This document shows positions 1 through 10,400 of a stretch of DNA of 64,000 nucleotides, one piece after another (position 1 is the stretch's first letter; each line of letters begins with the position of its first letter). The translations under genes and the position numbers were made by a program. The DNA comes from Frigoribacterium sp. VKM Ac-2836. Its GTDB lineage: Bacteria; Actinomycetota; Actinomycetes; Actinomycetales; Microbacteriaceae. Location: assembly GCF_013248995.1 (NCBI RefSeq), contig NZ_JABRPK010000002.1:806001-870000 (forward strand), read 5' to 3'. The notes below the pieces were generated by a model that worked only from the letters and a program-made list of their open reading frames with translations, made no database searches and was not told the DNA's origin.

Positions 1-1047
<1,047 letters not shown>

Positions 1048-1062
1048 CCGGGCCCGAGACGT

Positions 1063-1104
1063 CACGACGCGCCGCTCAGACCCCCACCTGAGCGGCGCGT
1101 CGTG
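1063..1104. terminator. Bidirectional terminator between pckG and terC
   Basis: A perfect 17-bp inverted repeat (1063-1079 with 1088-1104, core CGCCGCTCAG) with an 8-nt loop ACCCCCAC lies between the convergent stops of pckG and the TerC gene. There is no long T tract, but the stem is very GC-rich and the position fits a terminator serving both strands. Confidence 0.85.
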
Positions 1105-1133
1105 TCATCTCGCCGGCAGCCGCGTGCCGAGGC

Positions 1134-2174
1134 CTAGTGGCGCGTCGGGTCGTCGGAGTCCTTGGCGACCGTGACCTTCTCGCCGTCGATCTCGTCTCGC
1201 TTGGCCTTCTCGGCGTCGCCTCGGGTCTTGGCGAGGCTGGCGACCGTGGCCACCGTGATGGTCGCGCCGATGAAGAGCAGCGAGAACCAGATCGGAATCT
1301 CGGGCACCCACAGCAGCGGCTCGCCGCCGTTGATGAAGGGCACCTCGTTGACGTGCAGGGCGTGGAAGACCAGCTTGACGCCGATGAAGGCGAGGATGAT
1401 CGCGAGGCCCTGCGACAGGTACACGAGACGCTCGAGCAGACCACCGATCAGGAAGTACAGCTGGCGCAGGCCCATCAGGGCGAAGGCGTTGGCGGTGAAC
1501 ACGATGTACGCCTCGTTGGTCAGGCCGTAGATCGCGGGGATCGAGTCGAGGGCGAACACCAGGTCGACGAATCCGATCGCGATGACGCAGAGCAGCAGCG
1601 GCGTGACGAAGCGCTTGCCGCCCTTCTTGATCGTGAACTTGTCCTCGTTGAACTCGTCGTGCACGGGCAGCACGCGGCGGGCGATCTTGACGAAGGCGTT
1701 GTCGGCCGCGTTGCCGCCGTGGTCGCCCTTGATCTGTTGGTAGGCCAGCACGAAGAGCAGGGCGCCGAAGAGGTAGAAGACCCACGAGAAGTTCTCGATC
1801 AGCGCGGCACCGGCGGCGATGAAGCCGGCTCGCATGACGAGCGCGATCACGATGCCGATCATCAGCACCTTCTGCTGGTACATGCGTGGCACGGCGAAGC
1901 CGGTCATGATCAGCAAGAACACGAACAGGTTGTCGATCGAGAGCGCCTTCTCGGTGAGGTAGCCGGCGAAGTACTCGCCACCGAAGCCCCAGCCGCTCGT
2001 GAAACCGATGCCGACGCCGAACAGCAGCGCGAGCCCGATGTAGAACGCCGACCAGCGGGCGGACTCGCCGATCGTGGGCTCGTGCGGCTTGCGCACGTGG
2101 GTGAAGAACTCGAACACGAAGAACGCGACGGTGACGGCGATCGTGATGAGCCAGGTGGTCAGTGTGACGTCCAC
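1134..2174 (-). CDS. TerC/Alx family membrane protein
   Basis: Integral membrane protein of the TerC family; characterised members export Mn2+ or support metal and tellurite resistance or metalation of secreted enzymes. 346 residues if translation begins at the GTG at 2174 (VDVTLTTWL), which starts right at the first membrane helix. A longer frame to 2309 adds a low-complexity Arg/Ser/Pro stretch unlikely to be translated. About eight to nine hydrophobic segments are visible. The two acidic membrane motifs of the family are present: SIDNLFVFLL near residue 79 and ALDSIPAIYG near residue 208. The hydrophilic C-terminus is charged. I looked for a yybP-ykoY (Mn) riboswitch in the 220 bp upstream and did not see its conserved core. 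Confidence 0.9.
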   Translation of the reverse strand: MDVTLTTWLITIAVTVAFFVFEFFTHVRKPHEPTIGESARWSAFYIGLALLFGVGIGFTSGWGFGGEYFAGYLTEKALSIDNLFVFLLIMTGFAVPRMYQQKVLMIGIVIALVMRAGFIAAGAALIENFSWVFYLFGALLFVLAYQQIKGDHGGNAADNAFVKIARRVLPVHDEFNEDKFTIKKGGKRFVTPLLLCVIAIGFVDLVFALDSIPAIYGLTNEAYIVFTANAFALMGLRQLYFLIGGLLERLVYLSQGLAIILAFIGVKLVFHALHVNEVPFINGGEPLLWVPEIPIWFSLLFIGATITVATVASLAKTRGDAEKAKRDEIDGEKVTVAKDSDDPTRH

Positions 2175-2397
2175 GGGGGTGCTCCGGGTGGGTCGGGCTG
2201 ATGAGGCGGGTCGAGCTGAACGGCGCGAGCGGCCGAACAGCGGAGAAGGCTCCTGAGAAGACGGTACGTGGGGGTCCGCTGGGGGCGTGCCCTCAAGCGA
2301 CCGTGACACTGCTGAGAAGCTGCAGTGCGTGCAAGCGCCGCGACCTCGTCAGCGAGGCGGCGTCGGTGGTGGTCGACGGTCCGGGGCGGTCGACGAC

Positions 2398-3429
2398 TCA
2401 GACGCCGACGGGGCGACGGGCGGCGACCAGTCCGAACAGGTCCTTGGGGTCGTCGGGCTCGGCGACCAGGTCGATCTCGACCGAGTAGTCCGTGCCGACC
2501 ACGTCGTCGCGCAGGTACTTCAGGGCGCAGACGTCTTCGATGGCGAAGCCGACCGAGTCGAAGATCGTGATCTGCTCGTCGCTCGTGCGCCCGGGCAGCT
2601 GCCCGGCGACGACCTGCCACAGCTCGGTCACGGCGAAGTCGGCCGGCTGGTGCTGGATCTCTCCCTCGATGCGGGTCTGCTCGGGGTACTCGACGAAGAC
2701 GTCGGCCCGCCGCAGTGTCGCGGGGTCGAGCTCGGTCTTGCCGGGGCAGTCGCCGCCGATCGCGTTGACGTGCACCCCGGGGCGGACGGCCTCGTCGGGC
2801 AGCACGATCGCGTTCTGCTTGTCGGCCGTGCAGGTCGTGATCACGTCGGCGCCGTCGGCCGCCTCGCCCGGGCTCGCGCACACCGTGATGTCGAAGCCCA
2901 GTGGCTCGAGGTTGCGGACGAACTTCGTGGTGGCGCGGGGGTCGACGTCGAACACGCGGACCGTCTCGAGCCCGAGGGTGGCGCGCATCGCCAGGGCCTG
3001 GAACTCGGCCTGCGAACCCGCACCGATCAGGGCGAGCACTCGCGAGTCGGCGCGGGCGAGTCGCTTGGCGGCCATGGCGCTCGTCGCGGCGGTGCGCAAG
3101 GCGGTGAGGATCGTCATCTCGGCGAGGAAGGTCGGGTAGCCCGTGTCGACGTCGGCGAGCACGCCGAACGCGGTGACGGTCTGGTAGCCGCGGCCGGGGT
3201 TCGAGGGGTGGCCGTTGACGTACTTGAAGCCGTAGGTCTCGCTGTCGCTGGCGGGCATCAGTTCGATGACGCCGATCGGGCTGTGCGAGGCGACGCGGGG
3301 TGACTTGTCGAAGGCTGGCCAGCGGGAGAAATCGTGCTCGAGGGCGGTCACCATGCCACCGGTGATCGGGCCGACCCCGCGGTCGGTCACCCATCGGATC
3401 ATGTTCTGCACGTCCACGAAGCGCACCAC
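2398..3429 (-). CDS. Ornithine cyclodeaminase family protein
   Basis: Cytosolic NAD-dependent enzyme of the ornithine cyclodeaminase/mu-crystallin family, expected to convert L-ornithine to L-proline and ammonia. 343 residues, matching the family. Seen: substrate-binding residues in TYGFKYVNGHP (residues 65-75), TALRTAATSAMAAKRLA (109-125), the Rossmann dinucleotide loop ALIGAGSQAEF (133-143), and the acidic segment IFDSVGFAIEDV near the C-terminus that carries the catalytic Asp region. The extended N-terminus and the long SHSPIGVIELMP region resemble true ornithine cyclodeaminases more than alanine dehydrogenase-like relatives. It is divergent from an Lrp/AsnC regulator with an inverted repeat between them, which suggests amino-acid-responsive control. 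Confidence 0.88.
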   Translation of the reverse strand: MVRFVDVQNMIRWVTDRGVGPITGGMVTALEHDFSRWPAFDKSPRVASHSPIGVIELMPASDSETYGFKYVNGHPSNPGRGYQTVTAFGVLADVDTGYPTFLAEMTILTALRTAATSAMAAKRLARADSRVLALIGAGSQAEFQALAMRATLGLETVRVFDVDPRATTKFVRNLEPLGFDITVCASPGEAADGADVITTCTADKQNAIVLPDEAVRPGVHVNAIGGDCPGKTELDPATLRRADVFVEYPEQTRIEGEIQHQPADFAVTELWQVVAGQLPGRTSDEQITIFDSVGFAIEDVCALKYLRDDVVGTDYSVEIDLVAEPDDPKDLFGLVAARRPVGV

Positions 3430-3480
3430 GGCGACCTCCTCCTGTTCGGCCCGGCTCGGTCGTCGCGTCCGGGTGCCACC

Positions 3481-3571
3481 ACGCTAGGACTGGGCGATGT
3501 GCAGCCACAATCACCATCGAGCGCCTTTTCGCACGCTCGATCCACCGTTCTGCGCAGTCGTGCTGTACGTT
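3481..3571. promoter_or_regulatory. Divergent ocd / lrp control region with inverted repeat
   Basis: Between the two start codons lie a leftward promoter (TAGCGT -10 as complement of 3481-3486, TTGTGG -35 as complement of 3505-3510, 18-nt spacing) and a rightward -10 TACGTT at 3566-3571. Between them sits the inverted repeat ATCGAGCG (3516-3523) and CGCTCGAT (3534-3541) with a 10-nt AT-richer spacer. The position upstream of both promoters is what one expects for an Lrp/AsnC-type activator site. The repeat is seen; the regulator assignment is inferred. Confidence 0.65.
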
Positions 3572-3578
3572 TCGAGTC

Positions 3579-4010
3579 ATGGCCGATCTCGACGAACTGG
3601 ACCGGCGCCTCCTGGCCGCCCTGCGGGTCGACGCGCGGGAGTCGGCGGCGAGCCTCGCCCGGCGGCTGGGCGTGACCCGGGCGACGATCACCTCACGCCT
3701 CGACCGGCTCGAGGCGTCGGGAACGGTGCTCGGTTACACCGTGAGGGTCCGTGAGGCCGACGATCCCGCCCTGGTCCGCGCCATCGGCTTCATCGAGATC
3801 GAGGGGCGATCGACCGACCACGTCATCCGACAGCTGCGGGGCTTCCCCGAGGTGGCGTCCCTGCACACGACCAACGGCGGCTGGGACCTCGTCGCCGAGC
3901 TGCGCACCTCGTCGCTCGGCGAGTTCGACCGCGTGCTGGCCCGCATCCGCAGTGTCGAGGGCGTGGTCAACAGCGAGACGAGCCTGCTGCTCAGCTCCGT
4001 CCTTCGCTGA
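3579..4010 (+). CDS. Lrp/AsnC family transcriptional regulator
   Basis: 143-residue DNA-binding regulator of the feast/famine family. The N-terminal winged HTH covers roughly residues 1-55 (LDRRLLAALRVDARESAAS, then RLGVTRATITSRLDRLEASG), followed by the RAM ligand-sensing domain with VASLHTTNGGWDLVAEL and a C-terminal strand ending ETSLLLSS. The start is an ATG only 7 nt after the -10 hexamer TACGTT, so the mRNA is probably leaderless. It is divergent from the ornithine cyclodeaminase gene and most likely controls it in response to ornithine, arginine or a related amino acid; the effector is inferred from position only. Confidence 0.92.
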   Translation: MADLDELDRRLLAALRVDARESAASLARRLGVTRATITSRLDRLEASGTVLGYTVRVREADDPALVRAIGFIEIEGRSTDHVIRQLRGFPEVASLHTTNGGWDLVAELRTSSLGEFDRVLARIRSVEGVVNSETSLLLSSVLR

Positions 4011-4215
4011 CCCGCTGCACCGGGCGGCCGCCGCGTCGCTCGAGCGAGCGAGGCGCGACGGCCCCGCCGAGTGGTTGCTCCGCCGTCTCAGCCACGGCCG
4101 CTTGCCTTCGCCCCTGCCGGTCCGGCTCTCGGGCTGATCCGGTCCGTACCGGATCGACGACATCGCTACGCCTGCCGCCGGTGCGGTGCCGCGCGATCGA
4201 GGTCGGGCGAGCGGA

Positions 4216-4225
4216 GGAGGCGCGG
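4216..4225 (+). repeat. Dispersed 10-mer GGAGGCGCGG, first of 33 exact copies
   Basis: The exact decamer recurs throughout the window. Copies reading GGAGGCGCGG on the plus strand start at 4216, 4961, 11247, 15194, 15875, 18583, 19956, 21029, 25749, 34264, 36235, 36844, 38720, 39431, 41079, 42903, 45758, 50579, 51031, 62390 and 63372. Copies on the minus strand (CCGCGCCTCC on plus) start at 15823, 17647, 19931, 22131, 26333, 38519, 39459, 46548, 48853, 56262, 60756 and 61717. One-mismatch copies include 12121, 22154, 27328, 37341, 48132, 51077 and 57136. A preceding A and a following G or T are preferred, giving AGGAGGCGCGGK. Thirteen exact copies are intergenic. Function unknown; see findings. 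Confidence 0.8.
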
Positions 4226-4238
4226 GCCGACTCCCCGA

Positions 4239-4294
4239 GGCGCCCGAGACCTGGCGCCCGAGACCAGGCGCCCGAGACCAGGCACCCTCAGACC
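4239..4294 (+). repeat. 14-bp tandem repeat, three copies plus a degenerate fourth
   Basis: Units of GGCGCCCGAGACCA repeat at 4239-4252, 4253-4266 and 4267-4280, followed by a diverged unit at 4281-4294. The array overlaps the stop codon of the epimerase gene on the minus strand and the end of a roughly 280-bp spacer after the Lrp-like gene. I see no gene in the rest of that spacer. It may act as a structural gene end or be a short slippage product. Confidence 0.7.
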
Positions 4295-5256
4295 GTGCCG
4301 CGCCTCGCGGAGACGATGCTCTTCAGGGCCTCGTCGAGGTGCGGGTGGACGAACTCGTACCCGCCGTCCACGAGGCGCTCGGGCAGCACCCACCGGCTCT
4401 TGAGCACGAGCTCGGTCTCGGTGCGCAGGACGGCGGTGCCGAGCTCGAGCATCCAGCGCCAGGCGGGCAGGCCGAACGGCACGCCGAGCACGCGGCGCAG
4501 CGTGCGCATCATGGTGCGGTTGTCGCTCGGGTTCGGCGACGACAGGTTGAGCGCGCCCTCGATCGAGTCGTCGTCGCGGGCGAAGCGGATCGCCCCGAGC
4601 ACGTCGTCGACGTGGATCCAGCTGAACTTCTGCCGTCCGCCGCCGCGGCCCTCGCGGTGGTACGTCCCCGCCGCGAGCCGGGCCCGGGTGGCGGGCCACG
4701 GGCCGTCGAGCTGCGGCCCGCCGAGACCTGCTCGCACGAGGTTCATCAGGGGCACGAGAGCGCTGCCGTCGCCCAGCACGATGGCCATGCGCAGGGCGAC
4801 GCGGCGGGTGGCCGGCAGGTCGTCCGAGAAGAACTCGGCCTCCCACGCCGTCGCGACGTCGACCGAGAACCCCGAGCCGATCTCACCGCCCGACTCGGTC
4901 ATCGGCCGGTCCTCGGCGTGCCGGTAGACGGTCGCCGTCGACGAGTTCATCCAGACCCGAGGAGGCGCGGTGCACGCGAGCACCGCCTCCTTCAGTTCGC
5001 GCGTGGTCTCGACGCGTGAGCGCACGATCTCGGCGCGGTTCTCGGGGCCGTAGCGGCAGTTCACGCTCTTGCCGGCGAGGTTGACGAGCAGGTCGGCCCC
5101 GTCGAGCAGCGCGGTGATGCCGGCGGTGTCGCCCCACGAGGCGTCGGGTCCGTGCCGGCCGATCAGGCTGACGCGGGCGCCCTCGGCGCGGAACGCGGCC
5201 GCGAGGTGCTGCCCGATGAAGCCGCTGGCCCCGGCGAGGACGATGTGGTCGGTCAT
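4288..5256 (-). CDS. TIGR01777 family NAD(P)-dependent epimerase
   Basis: 322-residue protein of the extended short-chain dehydrogenase superfamily, SulA/YfcH (TIGR01777) group. The N-terminal Rossmann loop is GASGFIGQHLA (residues 9-19). Family features are LLVNLAGKSVNCRY, WMNSSTATVYRH, and the C-terminal DUF1731-like segment with VPFGLPAWRWMLELG and LVLKSRWVLPERL. The substrate is unknown for the whole family; nucleotide-sugar epimerisation is only a formal possibility. It ends inside a 14-bp tandem repeat. An exact GGAGGCGCGG copy lies within the coding region, read on this strand as Ala-Pro-Pro-Arg. Confidence 0.87.
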   Translation of the reverse strand: MTDHIVLAGASGFIGQHLAAAFRAEGARVSLIGRHGPDASWGDTAGITALLDGADLLVNLAGKSVNCRYGPENRAEIVRSRVETTRELKEAVLACTAPPRVWMNSSTATVYRHAEDRPMTESGGEIGSGFSVDVATAWEAEFFSDDLPATRRVALRMAIVLGDGSALVPLMNLVRAGLGGPQLDGPWPATRARLAAGTYHREGRGGGRQKFSWIHVDDVLGAIRFARDDDSIEGALNLSSPNPSDNRTMMRTLRRVLGVPFGLPAWRWMLELGTAVLRTETELVLKSRWVLPERLVDGGYEFVHPHLDEALKSIVSARRGTV

Positions 5257-5417
5257 GCGCGGGGTCCTCGTCGGGTCGGGGTCGGTGCGGGTGTCGGGCC
5301 GGAGCCCGCGCCGCGGTCACGACCTCACGCTAGGGGACCGGCCCGTCCCCACGCACACGATCCCTCGACATCGAGAAGTCCTCACCTCTAGGTCATGTGC
5401 CCGTTAGCCTCGTCGGC

Positions 5418-6260
5418 ATGAGTCATCCCCTCGTGACCGCAGCCGAGCTCGACGCGACCCTGACCGGCGGGGGCGTGGTGCGCCTGCTCGACGTGCGATG
5501 GCGACTCGACCGGCCGGACGGCCACCCGGCGTACCGCGAAGGACACCTGCCGGGTGCGGTGTACGTCGACCTCGACTCCGAGCTCGCCCGGCACGGCGCG
5601 CCCGTCGAGGGGCGGCATCCGCTGCCCGACCGGGCCGACCTGCAGGCCGCCGCCCGGCGGTGGGGGCTCCGCGACGGGGACGCCGTCGTCGTCTACGACG
5701 ACCTCGGCGGACAGTCGGCGGCTCGCGCGTGGTGGCTGCTGCGGGCCTCGGGCATCGCCGACGTGCGTCTGCTCGACGGGGGACTCCCGGCGTGGGTGGA
5801 GGCGGGCCTGCCGCTCGAGCAGGGCGACGCGGCCGTCGTGCCCGGCGACGTCACCCTCGGCGGCGACCCGTGGCCCGTGATCGACGCCGACGCGGCCGCC
5901 TCCTGGTCGCGCACCGGAGTGCTGGTCGACAGTCGGGCCGCCGAGCGCTATCGCGGCGACGTCGAGCCGGTCGACCCCCGGGCCGGCCACGTCCCGGGTG
6001 CCGTGAATCTGCCCACGGCGGGCAATCTCGACTCCACGGGCCGGTTCGTCGACGCCACCGCGCTGCGCGCCCGGTTCGAGGAGGCGGGGGTCACCGCCGC
6101 CACGCCCCTGGCCGTCTACTGCGGGTCGGGGATCACCGCGGCCCACAACGCCCTGGCTGCGACCATCGCCGGGTTCGACCCCGTGCTCTTCGCCGGTTCG
6201 TGGAGCGCCTGGTCGAACGACCGTGCTCGACCCGTCGCGACCGGCGGCCGCCCCGGGTGA
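5418..6260 (+). CDS. Sulfurtransferase (thiosulfate/3-mercaptopyruvate type)
   Basis: 280-residue two-domain rhodanese expected to transfer sulfane sulfur from thiosulfate or 3-mercaptopyruvate to a thiol acceptor. The first, non-catalytic domain contains VRLLDVRWRL and GAVYVDLDSELARHG. The second has GVLVDSRAAERYRG, the hinge GHVPGAVNLPTAG, and the catalytic loop VYCGSGITAAHN with its cysteine. The start is set at the ATG at 5418: a -10 box TAGCCT (5406-5411) lies 6 nt upstream, so translation is probably leaderless; an earlier in-frame start at 5397 lies upstream of that promoter. A second enzyme of the same family is encoded at 57815-58717. Confidence 0.9.
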   Translation: MSHPLVTAAELDATLTGGGVVRLLDVRWRLDRPDGHPAYREGHLPGAVYVDLDSELARHGAPVEGRHPLPDRADLQAAARRWGLRDGDAVVVYDDLGGQSAARAWWLLRASGIADVRLLDGGLPAWVEAGLPLEQGDAAVVPGDVTLGGDPWPVIDADAAASWSRTGVLVDSRAAERYRGDVEPVDPRAGHVPGAVNLPTAGNLDSTGRFVDATALRARFEEAGVTAATPLAVYCGSGITAAHNALAATIAGFDPVLFAGSWSAWSNDRARPVATGGRPG

Positions 6261-6279
6261 CCCAGGGGCGGGGCCGTGG

Positions 6280-6486
6280 TCAGTCGGCGTGGCCCGGAAC
6301 GGGGACGTCCGTCCGGTCGTCGACCACGGCGTCGACGGCGGTGAGGCGCACGGCGTCGATGCCGTTCATCGCCGAGCCCTTCTGCTTGTAACCCTCGGAC
6401 GAGGCGATGACCTCGCCGGTGCCGGCGGTCAGCGCGAAGCGGTACTCGCCCGAGGCGTCCTGGGTGACGACGAACTTGCCTGCCAT
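6280..6486 (-). CDS. DUF1508 (YegP-like) small protein
   Basis: 68-residue protein with a single DUF1508/YegP unit: GKFVVTQDASGEYRFALTA followed by EVIASSEGY and the acidic tail. The family often carries one or two such beta-alpha repeats and has no established biochemical role, although members respond to stress in some bacteria. The ATG at 6486 is preceded by a GGGGAC Shine-Dalgarno-like stretch. An upstream extension to 6600 is open but unrelated to the family. It is convergent with the sulfurtransferase gene. Confidence 0.85.
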   Translation of the reverse strand: MAGKFVVTQDASGEYRFALTAGTGEVIASSEGYKQKGSAMNGIDAVRLTAVDAVVDDRTDVPVPGHAD

Positions 6487-6797
6487 GTGGGTCCCCTTGC
6501 ACGAAGTGGTGCGCGCGCTCTGCGTGGCGACAGCATAGGGCCGCACCCCGATCCCCGGGCTTGCGGCTCCGACCCGTTCGATCAACTTGACATGTAACAT
6601 TTCGACTGCGAGACTCTGGGGGTCGCCGGCCGTCCACGAGTCTCGTCCCCCCCCTCACGAGACCGGGGTGGCCGCGTCGGCGCATCTCGGATGCGAGCCC
6701 GTACCGAGAACACGAGAACGCCCGGCCCCGGATGGCAGTCGCGGGGTCGGGCGCTCTCGTCGTCCGGGGGCGTGCCCCAGGGTGCCGGCTGTCGGCG

Positions 6798-7199
6798 TCA
6801 GTCGGCCAGAAGGACGGCCATGGCGCCCTTCAGGGCCTCGCGGTCCCGGCGCAGCTTGGCTACCTCGGCCTCGAGTTCGGCGACGCGTTCGGCCGTGGCG
6901 GCCGAACCCGAACCCGGGGGGCGTCCCCGACGCGGCGTGGCCGTCGCCGTGGGCGCGGCCACGTCGTCGTCCGAGGTGGCGTCGAGTTCTTTTTCGACCT
7001 CGTCGTCGGGCGCCGGTGTGGGGGCGATCGATCGCTCGTGTGCCCGGATCCACCCGCGCAGGGACTGTTCGCCGACCTCGAACTCGGACGCCGTCTCACG
7101 GATGATGGCCCGGTTGCCGGGCTCGGCCTCGCGACGTTCGAGCACCCGGGCGAGCGACTTCTCGCGCGTCTCGTCGCTGTACTTCTGTTCGAAAGGCAT
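6798..7199 (-). CDS. Transposase-derived HTH protein with AT-hook-like motif
   Basis: 133-residue probable DNA-binding protein. Residues 1-55 (starting MPFEQKYSDETRE, then ETASEFEVGEQSLRGWI) resemble the helix-turn-helix of IS3/IS911-type OrfA transposase subunits. A long acidic linker follows, then RRGRPPGSGS, which matches the RGRP core of an AT-hook, and a C-terminal coiled coil (ERVAELEAEVAKLRRDREAL). No OrfB, terminal inverted repeats or target duplication are visible, so it looks like a domesticated transposase fragment rather than part of a live element. A clear AGGAG site precedes the ATG at 7199. The 270 bp upstream are AT-richer than the surroundings and hold its promoter region but no gene I can support. 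Confidence 0.75.
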   Translation of the reverse strand: MPFEQKYSDETREKSLARVLERREAEPGNRAIIRETASEFEVGEQSLRGWIRAHERSIAPTPAPDDEVEKELDATSDDDVAAPTATATPRRGRPPGSGSAATAERVAELEAEVAKLRRDREALKGAMAVLLAD

Positions 7200-7473
7200 G
7201 TGTGCTCCTGATGTCGAGACACGGTGTCGTGTCGGCTCATTGAATAGCCCCCGTGATGACCGTACTGTACGTTGACGTGCTAGCGCACGACCATGACGAC
7301 AGCTCACATAGACGATCGTGTCGCGCATGATGACGAACCGTGTAACACGTCGAACGCTGGGCATCACGTGTCGCCGAATCGTGGGTCGGTGTACACGTGG
7401 TCGGCCGCGACGACTCGCGGCACGACCGCCCGTCCTCCGGCAGTTGTCGGGGCGGACCGCTTAAGGTGTCAGG

Positions 7474-10400
7474 GTGTGGCGAGCCGACAGACAGCATGGC
7501 AACGATGACGACGAGAACGATTCCGTCGCCGTCCCGACCGGCGCGCCCTCGGGCGTGATCTCACCGCATGCCGTCAGCCTCGGCCGCCCGGGGCAGTCCC
7601 TGGGCAACGTGGCCGAACCCGTGTGGAACACCTGGCGCGAGTCCCTCCGACGGGTCGGCGGTCCCTCCACGCTGCTGCACTTCGGTGACTCGCAGCGCTC
7701 GCGCATCGAGCTGAGCACGACCCACCCGGGTGGCCTCGCGCAGTTCATCACGGGCAAGACGACGCTGCTCTCGAGCCTGATCCGCGACGACCTGGCCCTG
7801 CGCACGGCTCGCGCCGCAGCCGGCGAGATCGCCGCGAAGGGGCTCGAACTGAGCACGGTCCGCGGCATCGACGCCGTGCACCTGGCCATCGGCGTCGCCG
7901 CCTGGTCCTTCGCCGGAGAAGACTTCCGGGCTCCCGTCCTGCTGCGCCCGTTGGCGATCCGTCGGCACGGGCGTGACTTCGAGGTGAAGCTGCTCGGCGA
8001 GCCCTTCCTCAACCCGGCGCTGGTCGACGCGCTGCACGACCAGTTCGACATCACCCTCGACGCGGAGTCCTTCGTCTCGCTCGCCAGCCGCGAGGGCTCG
8101 TTCACGCCCAACCCGGTCATCGACCGACTGCGCGGCCTGACCGCCCACCTCGAATGGTTCACGGTCCAACCGCGACTCGTCGTCTCGACCTTCGCCGAGG
8201 TCTCGACCGAGATGGCCCTCGACGCCCGCGAACTGGGCCACCCGGTGCTCGACGCGCTCGCAGGCAACCCCATGGCCATCCGCCAGGTCGAAGAGGCTCA
8301 TCGACCGGCCACCGCCACCCCCCAGGACGAACGCAGTCCCGAGACCGACACCCTCCTCCTCGACGCCGACCCCGAGCAAGAGAACGTCGTGGCGCAGATC
8401 GCGGCCGGCAACTCGGTCGTCGTCAAGACCCTGCCCGGCACCGGTGGCACGCAGACCATCGTCAACGCGGTGGGTCGTCTCGTGTCGCAGAACAAGCGCG
8501 TCCTCGTCGTCAGCGCTCGCCGGGCCACCCTGCGCGGCATCACGAGCCGTCTCGCCGACATCGGTCTGCCCGGCGTGGCCGTCAGCCCGACCACGCTGCG
8601 CCGGGACGTGATCCGGTCCATCTCCCGCAACGAGAAGGCCACCCACCCGCACATGGGCGAGGTCGACGACGCCCTCGTGCGTCTTCGCAAGGTGCTCGTC
8701 GACTACCGCGGCGCCCTCAGCCGCCGAGACCCCGAGCTCGGCGTCTCGGTGCTCGACTGCCTCACCGAGCTCTCGCGGCTCGCGCTGTTGCCCGCCGCCC
8801 CGGCGACCACCGCCCGCCTCAGCCGTCGCAGCATCGCCGCCATGGTCGACGGCCGCGGCCGGGTGGCCGAGACGATGGTCGGTGCCGCCAACCTGGGCGA
8901 GTTCAAGTACGGCCCGGGGGACTCGCCCTGGTACGGCGCCCGCTTCACCGAGAGCGTCGGGGCCGGCGACGCGCACCAGCTCGCCAAGAACCTGCACCAC
9001 CGCGACCTCCCCCGCCTCCTCGAGCGGGCCGAGGACGTCATCGGCAGCACGCGGATGCGCCCGTTCGAGACCGTCTCCGAGCTCGGGGTCTACCTGCGTC
9101 TGCTCACCGAGATCCGCGACACCCTCGACAAGTTCATGCCCGTGGTCTTCGATCGCTCGGTCGCCGAACTGGTCGCCGCGACGGCGCCCAAGCGTGAGGC
9201 GCCCGACATGTCGAGCGCCAACCGTCGGCGTCTCAAGAAGCTCGCTCGCGAGTACGTGCGGCCCGGTGTGCACATCGCCGACCTGCACGGTGCCCTGCAG
9301 CGCATCCAGCAGCAGCGTGTCGTCTGGCAGCGCTACGTGTCGGCCGGCACCCCGCCCGAGGTCCCGACGGGCATCGCCGATACGCACGTGCTGCACCAGC
9401 AGGTGTCCCAAGACCTCGAACGACTCGACGGCCCCCTCGGCCTCGGGGGCGACGACGGGCTGACCGAGATCGGCATCGTCGAGCTGCAGCAGCGGCTCGA
9501 GGCCCTCGCCGCCGAGAGCGACGTGCTGCAGAACCTGCAGGAGCGCACCGAGCTCATGACGACCCTGCGCGACCTCGAACTCACTCCGCTCATCACCGAC
9601 CTGGCCAACCGCCACGTGCCCGAGCACCAGGTCGCCGCCGAACTCGAGCTCGCCTGGTGGCGCTCGGCACTCGAGTCGCTGCTCGAGGCCGACCGTGCCC
9701 TGCTCGGTGCCAACACCGCGATGCTCGACCGGCTCGAAGCCGACTTCCGTCTCGTCGACGAGGCGCACGCCGCGGGCAGCGCACAATTGCTCGCCTGGCT
9801 GCTGGCCGAGAACTGGAAGATCGGGTTGGTCGACTGGCCGGACGAGTCCTCCGCCCTCAAGGGGCTGCTGCGACAGGGGCACCTGACCGCCCGTCTGCTG
9901 CACGACGCGGCCCCGCACCTGTCCCGGGCCATCGCCCCCGTCTGGGTCGCGTCGCCGTACGAGGTCCACACCATCGCCGACACGGTGCCCTTCGACACGG
10001 TCGTGCTCGTCGACGCCGGGGCCACGACCCTGGCCGAGAACGTCGGGGCGATCCGCCGCGGAAAACAGACGGTCGCGTTCGGCGACCCCGTGACCCAGAC
10101 GCCCTCCGAGTTCGACATCGGGGTCGTGCCGGGCAAGCCGCCGGTCGATGCCGACGAAGAGGCCCTCGCCACATCCCATTCCGAGAGCGCGCTCGCGCGG
10201 CTGGCCACCCTGCTGCCCACCCTCTCGCTCACGCGGAGCTACCGAGCCGGTGGAGAAGACCTCGCCGAGCTGGTCAACCGCCGCTTCTACGGCGGGCGCA
10301 TCGAGTCCCTGCCCTGGGCGGGCAGCTTCCTCGGCCACGGCAGCATCGCGCTCGACTACGTCTCGGGAGGCACGGCGGTTCCCGATCCCGAGTCCGGTGC

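Noticed and set aside
2175-2397. yybP-ykoY manganese riboswitch upstream of the TerC gene
   Set aside because: Such switches often precede TerC-type genes, but I could not find the conserved GGGGAGUA core or paired stems here.
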